From Lewinella sp. W8 (GTDB lineage: Bacteria; Bacteroidota; Bacteroidia; Chitinophagales; Saprospiraceae), in NCBI RefSeq assembly GCF_004375085.3, contig NZ_SNAQ03000005.1:124001-188000 (forward strand): a stretch of DNA of 64,000 nt, in the 5' to 3' direction. The position numbers and the translations under genes are program-made. Under the pieces are notes generated by a model. It saw only the letters and a program-made list of their open reading frames with translations. It did not search any database and was not told the origin of the DNA. This document shows positions 8,082 through 17,449 of the stretch, in pieces (within the stretch, counting starts at the first letter, position 1; each line of letters begins with the position of its first letter).

Positions 8082-8960
8082 CTAGAGTTGTTCTACCGTC
8101 AGGCTGCGGTCTACTTTGCGGATGAGTCCGGCGAGGATTTTTCCCTTGCCACCCACTTCCACGAAGTCGGTCAGGCCGGCGGCCTGCATGGCCTGGACGG
8201 TCTGCGTCCAGCGTACGGGGCTGGTGAGTTGATCGATCAGTTTTTGCTTGATCACTTCCGGTTCCATACTGGGAGCGGCGTCCACGTTCTGGTAGATCTC
8301 GCAGGCCGGTGGGCGGAAATGGGCGGCTTCGATGGCCTCGCGGAGGCGGTCCTGGGCGGGCTGCATGAGGGGGCTGTGGAAGGCTCCTCCGACGGGCAGG
8401 GGTACCACGCGGCGGGCTCCCAGGTCGGCAAGAATTTTGCTCGCCTTTTCGACGCCCTCCACACTACCGGAGATGACCAGCTGGCCATTGGTGTTGTAGT
8501 TGGCGGGAACGACTACTTCCTCGATGGACGCGCAGGCTTCTTCGATCATGGCGTCGTCCATGCCCAGCACGGCGGCCATGGTGCCGGGTACGGCCTCGGT
8601 GGCCTCCTGCATGGCCAGTGCCCGTTCGGCAACCAGGCGGAGGGCGCTGGCGAAGTCCAGCGCTCCGGCGGCTACCAGGGCGGAGAATTCACCCAGACTG
8701 TGGCCGGCAACCGCGGCGGGCTGCTCAATGTCGTCGGCCACCAGATAGGTAATGGCCGAATGGACGAAGATGGCCGGTTGGGTAATTTTCGTCTGGCGTA
8801 GTTCTTCCTCGGTGCCGGAAAACATCACCGTGGACAGGCTGTACCCCAGAACATCGTCTGCTTGCTGGAACAGGGCTTTGGCTTCGGCGTTGAGGTCCCA
8901 AAGGTCTTTGCCCATTCCACTGAATTGGGCTCCCTGGCCCGGAAATACGTATGCTTTCAT
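8082..8960 (-). CDS. fabD: Malonyl-CoA:ACP transacylase FabD
   Basis: 292 residues. Loads malonyl groups onto acyl carrier protein for fatty acid synthesis. Begins M-K-A-Y-V-F-P-G-Q-G-A-Q; the nucleophile serine is in G-H-S-L-G-E-F-S-A (about residue 91) and the catalytic His in G-G-A-F-H-S-P-L-M (about 200). The frame stays open 52 codons further upstream, but that part is not FabD-like and would cross the promoter; the ATG at 8960 is preceded by a TATCTTCG box only 5 bp away, so the transcript may have almost no leader. Divergent from the DUF423 gene. Confidence 0.95.
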   Translation of the reverse strand: MKAYVFPGQGAQFSGMGKDLWDLNAEAKALFQQADDVLGYSLSTVMFSGTEEELRQTKITQPAIFVHSAITYLVADDIEQPAAVAGHSLGEFSALVAAGALDFASALRLVAERALAMQEATEAVPGTMAAVLGMDDAMIEEACASIEEVVVPANYNTNGQLVISGSVEGVEKASKILADLGARRVVPLPVGGAFHSPLMQPAQDRLREAIEAAHFRPPACEIYQNVDAAPSMEPEVIKQKLIDQLTSPVRWTQTVQAMQAAGLTDFVEVGGKGKILAGLIRKVDRSLTVEQL

Positions 8961-8965
8961 GGCCG

Positions 8966-8973
8966 CGAAGATA
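8966..8973 (-). promoter_or_regulatory. -7 promoter box immediately before fabD
   Basis: TATCTTCG (minus strand), one mismatch to TAnnTTTG, ends 5 bp before the fabD ATG. If used, transcription would begin at or within a few bases of the start codon. Confidence 0.5.
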
Positions 8974-9064
8974 ATACCTTTCCCCATCTCCCGAATCCCG
9001 GAAGAATTCTGGGTCCGGGGGGCATTTTTGACCAAAGCGATACACGTCGAAGGGGCGGGGCCAG

Positions 9065-9072
9065 TACCTTCG
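9065..9072 (+). promoter_or_regulatory. -7 promoter box immediately before the DUF423 gene
   Basis: TACCTTCG, ending 4 bp before the ATG at 9077; same geometry as the divergent fabD promoter. Implies a leaderless or nearly leaderless mRNA. Confidence 0.45.
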
Positions 9073-9076
9073 CCGC

Positions 9077-9469
9077 ATGGAAAAGATTGTGAAACTTGCC
9101 GCCCTGCTGGGTGCACTGGCCGTCGCCCTCGGAGCCTTCGGGGCCCACGGACTCAAAAACCTGGTGGGGCCCGACCAAATCGAGACCTTCCAAATCGGCG
9201 TACGCTACCATTTTCTCCACACCCTGGCCATTTTACTGGTCGGTGTCCTGTGGGACAAACCGACGCTGGGCAAAACGATGCTGAATCGGTCCGTCTGGTG
9301 TTTCGGTTTGGGGATGCTCCTCTTTTCGGGCTCGCTGTACCTGCTCAGCCTGCGGGAGGTCCACGGTCTGCCCGTGGGTTTTCTGGGTCCCGTCACGCCG
9401 ATTGGCGGACTGCTGTTGATTGCCGGTTGGGTGATGCTTTTCTTTGCACCTGCGCGCCGCGCCCAATAA
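9077..9469 (+). CDS. DUF423 family membrane protein
   Basis: 130 residues with about four transmembrane helices (near 5-25, 42-62, 73-93 and 100-122). The N-terminus has the family pattern L-G-A-L-A-V-A-L-G-A-F-G-A-H-G-L, with Q-I-E-T-F-Q-I-G-V-R-Y-H-F-L-H-T-L-A following. Its molecular role is unknown. It starts 116 bp from the divergent fabD and ends 10 bp before the nucleotidase C-domain gene, so the three rightward genes 9077-11200 may form one unit. Confidence 0.85.
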   Translation: MEKIVKLAALLGALAVALGAFGAHGLKNLVGPDQIETFQIGVRYHFLHTLAILLVGVLWDKPTLGKTMLNRSVWCFGLGMLLFSGSLYLLSLREVHGLPVGFLGPVTPIGGLLLIAGWVMLFFAPARRAQ

Positions 9470-9479
9470 TCCGGTACCG

Positions 9480-10247
9480 ATGAACAGAACCCTTTCCCTC
9501 CTTTTTTCGGGCTCCCTGCTATTCCTGCTCGGCTGTAATACGCCCAAGGGTGCGCCCACCTTCCAGGCCCAACTGTATCCCATCGACCAGGACACCCGCG
9601 TGGCTGCGGCAGTCGGGCGGGAGGAAGCCCGGGCCGCCGCCGACCTGATTGCCCCCTACAAAGACCAACTGGACGCCAAAATGAACCGGGTGCTGGTGGA
9701 GGTTTCCACCCCGATGGTCAAGGACCGGCCGGAAAGCAACCTGGGTAACTGGGTAGCGGACCTGCTGGAAAGCGCCGCCCAGGACGTTTTTCCCGATCAC
9801 GACATTGCTTTCGCGGTGCAGAACCACGGAGGTATCCGCATTCAGGGCATCAATACGGGCCCGCTCCGGGTGTCTAAACTCTACGAACTGATGCCCTTCG
9901 ACAACGAGTTGGTGGCCATGGAGCTTTCGGGCAAAGTAGTCAAGGAGTTCGTGAACCATATCGTCAACGATGGCGGATGGCCCGTGAGCCAATCCCTGCG
10001 GGTCAGCCGGCAGGATGGCCGGCTGTCGGTGAAGGTTAACGGCGAAGAAATTCAGCCCGACCGGCAGTACGTGATTGCCCTGCCCGATTACGTGGCGAGT
10101 GGTGGTGGCGATTCCGAAATGCTGCGCGGAAAGCCCCAAATCAAGAGCGGTCGCCTGGTCCGGGATCTGCTGATCGAGTACGCCGGAAAAATTACGGGCC
10201 CGCTCAGCGTGACTTCCGCCGGCGACCGGATGGCCATCGACCGCTAA
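9480..10247 (+). CDS. Lipoprotein with 5'-nucleotidase C-terminal domain
   Basis: 255 residues. The signal peptide ends in L-L-G-C (about Cys19), a lipobox. Residues 70-250 are the 5'-nucleotidase C-terminal (substrate-binding) domain: E-S-N-L-G-N-W-V-A-D, A-V-Q-N-H-G-G-I-R, L-Y-E-L-M-P-F-D-N-E-L and Y-V-I-A-L-P-D-Y-V-A-S-G-G-G-D. The metallophosphatase domain needed for catalysis is missing here and is encoded by the next gene, 41 bp downstream. The pair probably works together in the periplasm to hydrolyse nucleotides. ATG 9480 fits the signal peptide; an upstream in-frame ATG overlaps the DUF423 gene. Confidence 0.88.
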   Translation: MNRTLSLLFSGSLLFLLGCNTPKGAPTFQAQLYPIDQDTRVAAAVGREEARAAADLIAPYKDQLDAKMNRVLVEVSTPMVKDRPESNLGNWVADLLESAAQDVFPDHDIAFAVQNHGGIRIQGINTGPLRVSKLYELMPFDNELVAMELSGKVVKEFVNHIVNDGGWPVSQSLRVSRQDGRLSVKVNGEEIQPDRQYVIALPDYVASGGGDSEMLRGKPQIKSGRLVRDLLIEYAGKITGPLSVTSAGDRMAIDR

Positions 10248-10288
10248 CTCTCCTCCTTCCCTAACGCTTACCCAAGAACCTACCTTTT

Positions 10289-11200
10289 ATGCTACTTACC
10301 CGCCGTCACTTTCTTCGTCAGGCTGCCGTCGGGGGCGGTTTGCTCCTCGTACCGGGCCTGGCGCAGGCCCGCGCCATGAGCGCCCCGCGGCTCACCATTC
10401 TGCATACCAACGACTGGCACAGTCGCATTGACCCCTTCCCCGACGACGGCGGACGCAACGCCAATCGGGGGGGCGCCGAACGGCGGGCCGCCCTCATTGC
10501 CAGGGTCCGCGCGGCGGAACCCAACGTGATGCTGCTGGACAGTGGGGACATCTTCCAGGGCACGCCCTACTTCAACTTCTTTGCGGGCGAACTGGAAATT
10601 AAGCTGATGAGCCAGATGGGCTACGATGCGGCCACCATCGGCAACCACGATTTCGACGGAGGCATCGACAACCTCGCCACCCAGCTCCGGCACGCTAACT
10701 TCGAGATGCTGAGCGCTAACTACGACTTTAAGGGCACCCCCATGGAGGGAAAGACCAAGCCCTACCGGGTCTTCAACAAGGGAGGTATCAAAGTGGGCGT
10801 TTTCGGACTGGGCATCAAACTCCGGGGCCTGGTCCCGGAACAACTGTACGGCAACACCCAGTATCAGGACCCCGTGGAGCGGGGCAATGCGATCGCCCGG
10901 GTGCTGCGGGAGAAGGAGAAGTGCGACCTGGTGATTTGTCTGAGCCACCTCGGCTTCCGGTACCGCAGCGAAGAGGTGAGCGACGTGGTGCTGGCCGAAG
11001 CCTCCAAAGACATTGATCTCATCCTGGGCGGACACACCCATACCTTCCTGGATGAACCCGTGGTGGTCAACAACCAACAAGGTGACCCCGTGATCATAAA
11101 TCAGGTCGGTTTTGGCGGCCTCCGGCTCGGTCGACTGGACGTAACTTTTCCCGGTAACGGCCGGCGGCGGTGCGTGGCTTGCAATAATTTGCGAGTATAA
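10289..11200 (+). CDS. Tat-exported metallophosphatase (5'-nucleotidase N-terminal domain)
   Basis: 303 residues. The N-terminus has a twin-arginine signal (T-R-R-H-F-L-R-Q, then a hydrophobic stretch and A-Q-A-R-A). The calcineurin-like motifs are all present: H-T-N-D-W-H-S, D-S-G-D-I-F-Q-G, G-N-H-D-F-D, L-S-H-L-G and G-G-H-T-H-T. It ends where the separate C-terminal domain would begin, so the enzyme is split in two genes with the C-domain first. The partner reaches the periplasm by a lipoprotein signal and this subunit apparently folded through Tat, plausible for a metalloenzyme. Likely 5'-nucleotidase/UshA-type activity. Confidence 0.9.
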   Translation: MLLTRRHFLRQAAVGGGLLLVPGLAQARAMSAPRLTILHTNDWHSRIDPFPDDGGRNANRGGAERRAALIARVRAAEPNVMLLDSGDIFQGTPYFNFFAGELEIKLMSQMGYDAATIGNHDFDGGIDNLATQLRHANFEMLSANYDFKGTPMEGKTKPYRVFNKGGIKVGVFGLGIKLRGLVPEQLYGNTQYQDPVERGNAIARVLREKEKCDLVICLSHLGFRYRSEEVSDVVLAEASKDIDLILGGHTHTFLDEPVVVNNQQGDPVIINQVGFGGLRLGRLDVTFPGNGRRRCVACNNLRV

Positions 11201-11535
11201 AAAGTGGTTTAATCGCGTCCTGCTTATGACAAAATTGCCGATTCCGGGGAATATTCATGCCAAAGAAAATTCTGCCGGAAAAAGATGCAATTTCCTTGCT
11301 AGAGTCCTGTGTTTAGCCTCATATTTGTCGTCCGCCTTTATGATAGGAGGCGTAGGAGAATGACACCGTCTTTGCCAGCTAATTCCATCCCTCGGAGGGC
11401 AACCACCTATGCTAGCAAGACCCTATGGGTTATACCACTCCAGCTGTAACTTACTGAGAATCAAGCCATTTTATTAACTTATTGGTGATCACACCCACCA
11501 ATCGGAATACTTTTACTGTGCAACTGGGATACAAA
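11201..11535 (+). other. AT-richer intergenic region before dnaA
   Basis: 335 bp without a convincing gene. It is visibly more AT-rich than its neighbours and should hold the dnaA promoter. I see no cluster of DnaA boxes and so no support for an origin here. Translation could also start at a TTG at 11482, but those residues are not DnaA-like. Confidence 0.5.
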
Positions 11536-12951
11536 ATGGATCATACTGCTGTTTGGGCTAGCTGCCTACAAACCATCCGACAGGATGTCGACCCACAAAG
11601 TTTTCAAACTTGGTTCGCTCCCATTCGTCCGGTGGCTTTAAACAGCAATGAACTGACCATTCAGGTACCCCATCGCCTGTTCTACGAGTGGCTGGAAGAG
11701 CACTACATCGAGATCCTCAAGAAGAGCCTCAACCAGGCCCTGGGCACCTCCGGACGCTTGCAGTACCGGATCAACCCCAACCGCCAGGAAATGCATTCCA
11801 GCAAGCCGGTGGCGCAGCAGACAAACGGGAGTGGTGTGGCTCCCGGTCCGCAGGCGACTCCCGGTAACCCTTTCGTCATCCCCGGCGTAACCCGCCCCCG
11901 TATTCCGTCCAACCTCGATCCTCAGTTCACCTTTGACAACTTCATCGAGGGCGATTGCAACAGCCTGGCCAGAAATGCCGCCAAAGCGGTTGCCAACAAT
12001 CCGACGAATACCGCCTTCAACCCCCTGGTGATCCACGGGCCGGTCGGGCTCGGTAAAACGCACCTGTTGCAGGCCGTGGGTAATTACATCGCCGATAAGT
12101 TCCCGGCCAAGGCCGTCCTCTACGTCAGTACGGACACCTTCACCAACCAACTTGTCAGCTCCATCGGAAGCAACACCACCAACGACCTGGTCAACTGGTA
12201 CCAGAACGTCGACGTACTGCTGGTGGACGACATTCAGCAGCTCGTCAAGCGGAAGAAAACGCAGGACGTCTTCTTCAACCTCTTCAACGTACTGCGGCAG
12301 AACAACAAGGCCATCGTCATGACCTGTGACCGGCCGATCATTGAGCTGGACATTGAGGAACGGTTGCGGAGTCGTTTTCAGTGGGGGCTGAGTGCGGACC
12401 TGAGCGTACCCGCGCTGGAGACGCGGATGGCCATCCTCAAATCCAAGGCGGACAACAACAAGGTGGACATCCCCGCCGAAGTGGCGGAGTTCATCTGCTT
12501 CCACATCCAGAATAACATCCGTCAGCTGGAAGGCGTCCTCAATAACCTGGTGTTGCACAAGGGCGTCCGTGGTGAGGAAGAAGTAGACCTGAAACTGGCC
12601 AAGGAAGTACTCAAAAACTTTGTCTCCGAGATCAACAAGGAGGTAACCCCCGACGTGATTCAGCGTACCGTAGCGGACTACTACGACCTCGAGGTGGAAA
12701 AACTCGCCAGCGCCACGCGGCGGCGCCAGGTGGTTTTGGCCCGTCAGATCAGTATGTTCCTGGTCAAGGAGTATACCGATCAAAGCCTGAAGGCCATCGG
12801 CCGGATGTTCGGTGGTCGCGACCACTCGACCGTCCTCTACTCCATCAAAACGGTCCGTGACCTGATGGAAACCAACGACGAGATCAAGAAGGCCCTGGCG
12901 GACCTGGAACGCAAAATTCGCATCGGCCAGGGAGAAGGCGATCTGGTCTGA
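11536..12951 (+). CDS. dnaA: Chromosomal replication initiator protein DnaA
   Basis: 471 residues. Opens the replication origin and loads the helicase. Domain I starts V-W-A-S-C-L-Q-T-I-R-Q; a poorly conserved linker (about 80-130) is domain II; the AAA+ domain has Walker A G-P-V-G-L-G-K-T-H (about 177-185), Walker B L-L-V-D-D-I-Q (about 239) and the R-F-Q-W-G-L-S sensor region. Domain IV ends with the DnaA-box binding helix G-R-D-H-S-T-V-L-Y-S-I. The ATG at 11536 is preferred over an upstream TTG because family alignments start here. No dnaN nearby, as is common in Bacteroidota. Confidence 0.96.
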   Translation: MDHTAVWASCLQTIRQDVDPQSFQTWFAPIRPVALNSNELTIQVPHRLFYEWLEEHYIEILKKSLNQALGTSGRLQYRINPNRQEMHSSKPVAQQTNGSGVAPGPQATPGNPFVIPGVTRPRIPSNLDPQFTFDNFIEGDCNSLARNAAKAVANNPTNTAFNPLVIHGPVGLGKTHLLQAVGNYIADKFPAKAVLYVSTDTFTNQLVSSIGSNTTNDLVNWYQNVDVLLVDDIQQLVKRKKTQDVFFNLFNVLRQNNKAIVMTCDRPIIELDIEERLRSRFQWGLSADLSVPALETRMAILKSKADNNKVDIPAEVAEFICFHIQNNIRQLEGVLNNLVLHKGVRGEEEVDLKLAKEVLKNFVSEINKEVTPDVIQRTVADYYDLEVEKLASATRRRQVVLARQISMFLVKEYTDQSLKAIGRMFGGRDHSTVLYSIKTVRDLMETNDEIKKALADLERKIRIGQGEGDLV

Positions 12952-13015
12952 TTGATATCAACGAAGGGCGGAAAAACAGCACCCTCAATTTTAAAGGATT
13001 CAATTTGGGCGAGCA

Positions 13016-13054
13016 CGCAGGTGCACGGCTCACCCCGGCGGCCATGCACCTGCG
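13016..13054. repeat. Inverted repeat downstream of dnaA
   Basis: A perfect 10-bp inverted repeat (13016-13025 with 13045-13054), loop of 19 nt, in the 235-bp dnaA-sucC gap. Each arm holds the word GCACCTGCG. It lacks a T-run, so a terminator role is possible but not proven; the right arm starts a 19-bp motif repeated elsewhere (see findings). Confidence 0.55.
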
Positions 13055-13156
13055 CATCGTCGCCATAATTCTTGCTATTCTCAGCCTGCACCTTCCTCTC
13101 CGAAAAACTCCACGGGAATTGGTGTAAAAGGTTCCGTTTGGCTGACACAAATTGCT

Positions 13157-13164
13157 TACCTTCG
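13157..13164 (+). promoter_or_regulatory. -7 promoter box upstream of sucC
   Basis: TACCTTCG, 22 bp before the ATG. A TTTG (13137-13140) lies 16 bp upstream, somewhat closer than the usual 19-21 bp spacing. Confidence 0.45.
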
Positions 13165-13186
13165 CAGCCCAAACAAGCCAAACTGA

Positions 13187-14389
<1,203 letters not shown>

Positions 14390-14413
14390 ATTTATCCACG
14401 TAACCCGAAAAGC

Positions 14414-14449
14414 AAAGCCGCCTTCCCGGAATGGGGAGGCGGCTTTTTT
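14414..14449. terminator. Intrinsic terminator after sucC
   Basis: 14-bp stem (14414-14427 with 14433-14446, one mismatch), 5-nt loop, then a T-run to 14449; A's before the stem also allow use by the convergent permease gene (ends 14477). Confidence 0.88.
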
Positions 14450-14476
14450 GGTTAGGTAGTGAAGGTAGCTTCTCCC

Positions 14477-15436
14477 CTACCCACCCACCAGGGCGAAGTA
14501 AATCGGCAACCCGAGCGTAATGTTGATGGGGAAGGTCACGGCCAGGGCCATGGGTAGGTAGATGCCGGGATTAGCCCGGGGTACGGCAATTTTCATGGCC
14601 GCCGGCACTGCAATGTAGGAGGCGCTGGCCCCCAGAACGGCCAGGATGAAACGGTCGCTGGGGTCGCTCGTGATGCCGCCCGTGAGGTAGGAAATGATCG
14701 TGCCCATTACCAGGGGCATGATGATGGCAAATACCAGCGGAGAAAAGCCCCGACTGATGAATCCCTTGAGGTTCCGACCACTCACGATACCCATATCCAG
14801 CAGAAAGATGACGAGGAACCCCTTGAAGATGTCGTTAGTGAAGGGCTTGATGCCATCCGCCTGAGAATCGTTGGCGATGAACCCGATCAGGAGGCTTCCC
14901 AGAATCAGGAGTACACTGCCGTTGGTGAAGGAGTGTCGGATGGCGTGGCGTTTCGATATTTTTTCCTTCTCCCCCCGGGTAAAGATGGAGATCAGGAGTA
15001 GGCCCACGATGATGGCGGGGCTTTCCATCATGGCCATGACGGCCACCATGTGGCCGTGCATCGGCAATCCGTGCACTTCGAGATAGTTGACCGCCGTCAC
15101 GAAGGTTACCGCACTGACGGACCCGTAGGCGGCCGCAATGGCTCCGGCATTATACACGCCCATTTTCTTGCGCAGCAGGAAAAAAGTCAGCACGGGAATC
15201 AGCACCGCCGTGGATAAGCCGAAGGCGATGGTGGCCATCACCTCCGGCGTAAAGTCCTGATGCCGTAACTCGTGGCCGCCCTTGAAGCCAATGGCGAAGA
15301 GGAGGTACATCGAAATGAATTTCGATGAATTTGGCGGAATTTCCAGATCACTTTTCACGCACACCGCCAGGATTCCCAGGACGAAGAACAGCAGGGCGGG
15401 ATTACTAAGGTTCTCTAGCAGTAAATCAATGCTCAT
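14477..15436 (-). CDS. SbtA-type sodium-dependent bicarbonate permease
   Basis: 319 residues, about ten transmembrane helices in two repeats. The pattern matches the SbtA/DUF897 family: N-P-A-L-L-F-F-V-L-G, G-F-K-G-G-H-E-L, A-A-A-Y-G-S-V-S-A-V-T-F-V-T-A in the first half and L-D-M-G-I-V-S-G-R, G-A-S-A-S-Y-I-A-V-P-A-A-M in the second. Cyanobacterial SbtA imports bicarbonate with sodium; heterotroph homologues may feed carboxylases. ATG 15436 fits the first helix; the upstream in-frame extension is not family-like. Divergent from a LysR regulator, 365 bp away, which probably controls it. Confidence 0.85.
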   Translation of the reverse strand: MSIDLLLENLSNPALLFFVLGILAVCVKSDLEIPPNSSKFISMYLLFAIGFKGGHELRHQDFTPEVMATIAFGLSTAVLIPVLTFFLLRKKMGVYNAGAIAAAYGSVSAVTFVTAVNYLEVHGLPMHGHMVAVMAMMESPAIIVGLLLISIFTRGEKEKISKRHAIRHSFTNGSVLLILGSLLIGFIANDSQADGIKPFTNDIFKGFLVIFLLDMGIVSGRNLKGFISRGFSPLVFAIIMPLVMGTIISYLTGGITSDPSDRFILAVLGASASYIAVPAAMKIAVPRANPGIYLPMALAVTFPINITLGLPIYFALVGG

Positions 15437-15735
15437 AACGTGAGGGGTTAGCGTAGGGAATTGGCGCGGAGAGCACGAACGGCTTCCTTTGCCAGCAGTC
15501 TCAAGGACCGCGCAATGAGTGATGATGTTGAATGTCCGGGCCTGCGATGACAACCAACTACGTTGCGAGCTGCCCGGAAGAAAAAGAATTAGGGGATTAG
15601 GTGTCTATAAGTTCAGGTAGGGGTTTTGGTAGGGTTGATAGTCACTTTTCTTATCCTCGATTCAGTCCGAGGTTTTCTTCGTTTGGTGGTCGATCATTGG
15701 TCCGGGGCATAAACACGTTCTTTTTGATGACGCCG

Positions 15736-15743
15736 CAAAAGTA
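15736..15743 (-). promoter_or_regulatory. -7 promoter box for the bicarbonate permease
   Basis: TACTTTTG (minus strand), exact match to TAnnTTTG. It would give the permease mRNA a leader of nearly 300 nt. The -33 region of this promoter coincides with the dyad at 15762-15774. Confidence 0.45.
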
Positions 15744-15761
15744 GTACGTACCAGGTATTAG

Positions 15762-15774
15762 TTATTATTTATAA
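15762..15774. promoter_or_regulatory. Candidate LysR-type operator (TTA-N7-TAA dyad)
   Basis: TTAT-N5-ATAA, a perfect dyad that fits the T-N11-A and TTA-N7-TAA patterns recognised by LysR regulators including CbbR/CmpR. It lies 27 bp before the LysR start codon and at the -33 position of the divergent permease promoter. The surrounding DNA is AT-rich, so chance is possible. Confidence 0.4.
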
Positions 15775-15801
15775 TTTGCATCAGGCATATAAGATTTACT
15801 T

Positions 15802-16731
15802 ATGAATTATACCCTGAGCCAGCTACGCGTTTTCCAGAAGGTTGCCCAGCTAAGTAGCGTAACCCAGGCGGCCAAAGAACTTCATCTTTCCCAGCCCGCC
15901 GTCTCGGCTCAACTAAAAAACTTCCAGGACAACTTCGACCTCCCACTTACCGAAGTAATTGGCCGCCAGCTGTTTATCACCGATTTTGGCCACGAAATCG
16001 CCGCCATGGTTAACGTCATGCTCGATCAGCTATACGCCATCCAGCAGCAGTCCCTCATTCATCAGGGGCAACTGAGCGGCCGACTGAAAATTGCTACGGC
16101 CTCCACCGGCCAGTACGTCCTGCCCTACTTTTTGTCGGATTTTGTCAACCAACACCAAGGCGTGGAACTGGCCATGGACGTCACCAACAAGGCCAAGGTG
16201 GTAGAATCCCTAAAGGCCAATCGGGTCGATCTTTGTCTGGTGTCCATCGTTCCCCCAAGTCTTTCGGTCAACCAACTCGACCTACTCCCCAACAAGCTTT
16301 TCCTCGTGGGGAAGGCCAATGCTCCATTGGCCGAAAAAACGCATAAGACCGACCTGCTTTCCGAACTCCCTCTGATCTACCGGGAAACGGGATCGGGTAC
16401 CCGGCAGACGATGGAAGCCTTTTTGCTAAAAAACAAGGTCCAGGCCCGGACACATCTCCAGTTGCGGTCCAACGAAGCCGTCAAGCAGGCCGTACTGGCC
16501 GGACTCGGATACTCCATCATGCCTCTCATCGGTCTGCGCAATGAGCTGCGCGACAAGCAGCTCAAAATTTTCTCCGTCAGGGGACTGCCCATTCAAACCA
16601 CCTGGAGTCTGATCTGGCTCAAGGACAAGAAATTACCACCACCCGCCAAGGCCCTGGTGGAACATCTACGGGAAGAAAAAGAAGCACTCATCAACAAGTA
16701 CTTCGCCTGGCTGGAAGAACTGGATCATTAG
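15802..16731 (+). CDS. LysR-family transcriptional regulator (CbbR/CmpR/CysB-like architecture)
   Basis: 309 residues. N-terminal winged helix-turn-helix at 1-60 (S-Q-L-R-V-F-Q-K-V-A, S-S-V-T-Q-A-A-K-E-L, L-S-Q-P-A-V-S-A-Q-L-K), a linker helix, then the effector-binding domain from about 90 (G-R-L-K-I-A-T-A-S-T-G-Q-Y-V-L-P). The domain order and length are standard. Divergence from the SbtA permease suggests it senses inorganic-carbon status or a related metabolite and regulates the permease, by analogy with CmpR/NdhR; that is inference from context. Confidence 0.9.
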   Translation: MNYTLSQLRVFQKVAQLSSVTQAAKELHLSQPAVSAQLKNFQDNFDLPLTEVIGRQLFITDFGHEIAAMVNVMLDQLYAIQQQSLIHQGQLSGRLKIATASTGQYVLPYFLSDFVNQHQGVELAMDVTNKAKVVESLKANRVDLCLVSIVPPSLSVNQLDLLPNKLFLVGKANAPLAEKTHKTDLLSELPLIYRETGSGTRQTMEAFLLKNKVQARTHLQLRSNEAVKQAVLAGLGYSIMPLIGLRNELRDKQLKIFSVRGLPIQTTWSLIWLKDKKLPPPAKALVEHLREEKEALINKYFAWLEELDH

Positions 16732-16853
16732 GAGGACATGACTGCGATGTAGACGGAATACGATCATCACCCCCAACGCCCGATGGCCGACAAAAGGAAT
16801 TCAATCCAGGGCCAACCCTTCAAAAGCTGACGCAGTTAGGGGGAGAAAATGGC

Positions 16854-17396
16854 ATGCGTAAAACTATCTTCCTTTTCTCCCTGGCGCTATTATTCGTTTC
16901 CTCCAGCGTTTTCGCCACGCTGTTCCTCGACTGGAACCTGACGGAGGACTATACCGTAAAGTTCAGCACCCAAAAGGCCGAAGGCACCCTGAAGGGACTC
17001 AAGGGGTCGGTGATCTTCGATCCCGCGGCTCCCGAGTCGGCCCGCTTCGACGTTACGGTGGACGTGGCTACCATCTCTACGGGCAATAAAACGAAGGACA
17101 AACACGCGAAAAACAAGGGTTGGTTTCACGCAGCAGCTCACCCCACGATCCGATTCGTCTCGGAGGAAGTTGTTGCCACGGGAAATAAGTACCTAGCTTC
17201 GGGCCAGCTCACCATCAAGGGCATCACCAAGTCCGTAGCCATTCCCTTTACCTTCTCCCCCAATGATGCGGGTGGATTGTTCGAAGGAACGTTGACGGTA
17301 AAGCGAGCGGACTATGACCTCAATGGCCCCTTCCTGTTCGGTGGGCTGGTCGGAGACGAGGTGCTGGTCAGCCTTCGGGTCCCGGTGACGAACTAG
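16854..17396 (+). CDS. YceI family periplasmic protein
   Basis: 180 residues with a Sec signal peptide (R-K-T-I-F-L-F-S-L-A-L-L-F, cleavage likely after V-F-A). The mature part is the YceI lipocalin-like barrel: T-E-D-Y-T-V-K-F-S-T, L-K-G-L-K-G-S-V-I-F-D-P, H-A-K-N-K-G-W-F-H-A-A-A-H-P-T-I-R-F and L-T-I-K-G-I-T-K-S-V. Family members bind long isoprenoid chains; the ligand here is unknown. ATG at 16854 directly precedes the signal peptide. Convergent with the lipoprotein gene ending at 17450. Confidence 0.9.
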   Translation: MRKTIFLFSLALLFVSSSVFATLFLDWNLTEDYTVKFSTQKAEGTLKGLKGSVIFDPAAPESARFDVTVDVATISTGNKTKDKHAKNKGWFHAAAHPTIRFVSEEVVATGNKYLASGQLTIKGITKSVAIPFTFSPNDAGGLFEGTLTVKRADYDLNGPFLFGGLVGDEVLVSLRVPVTN

Positions 17397-17449
17397 TGGC
17401 CGGTTCGCCTTCAAGGGGGCGTTTAGCCACTGGTTGGCCCGACGAACCG

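Noticed and set aside
11201-11535. Replication origin next to dnaA
   Set aside because: No cluster of TTATNCACA boxes; the single near-match in the area (about 14392-14400, after sucC) is not enough.
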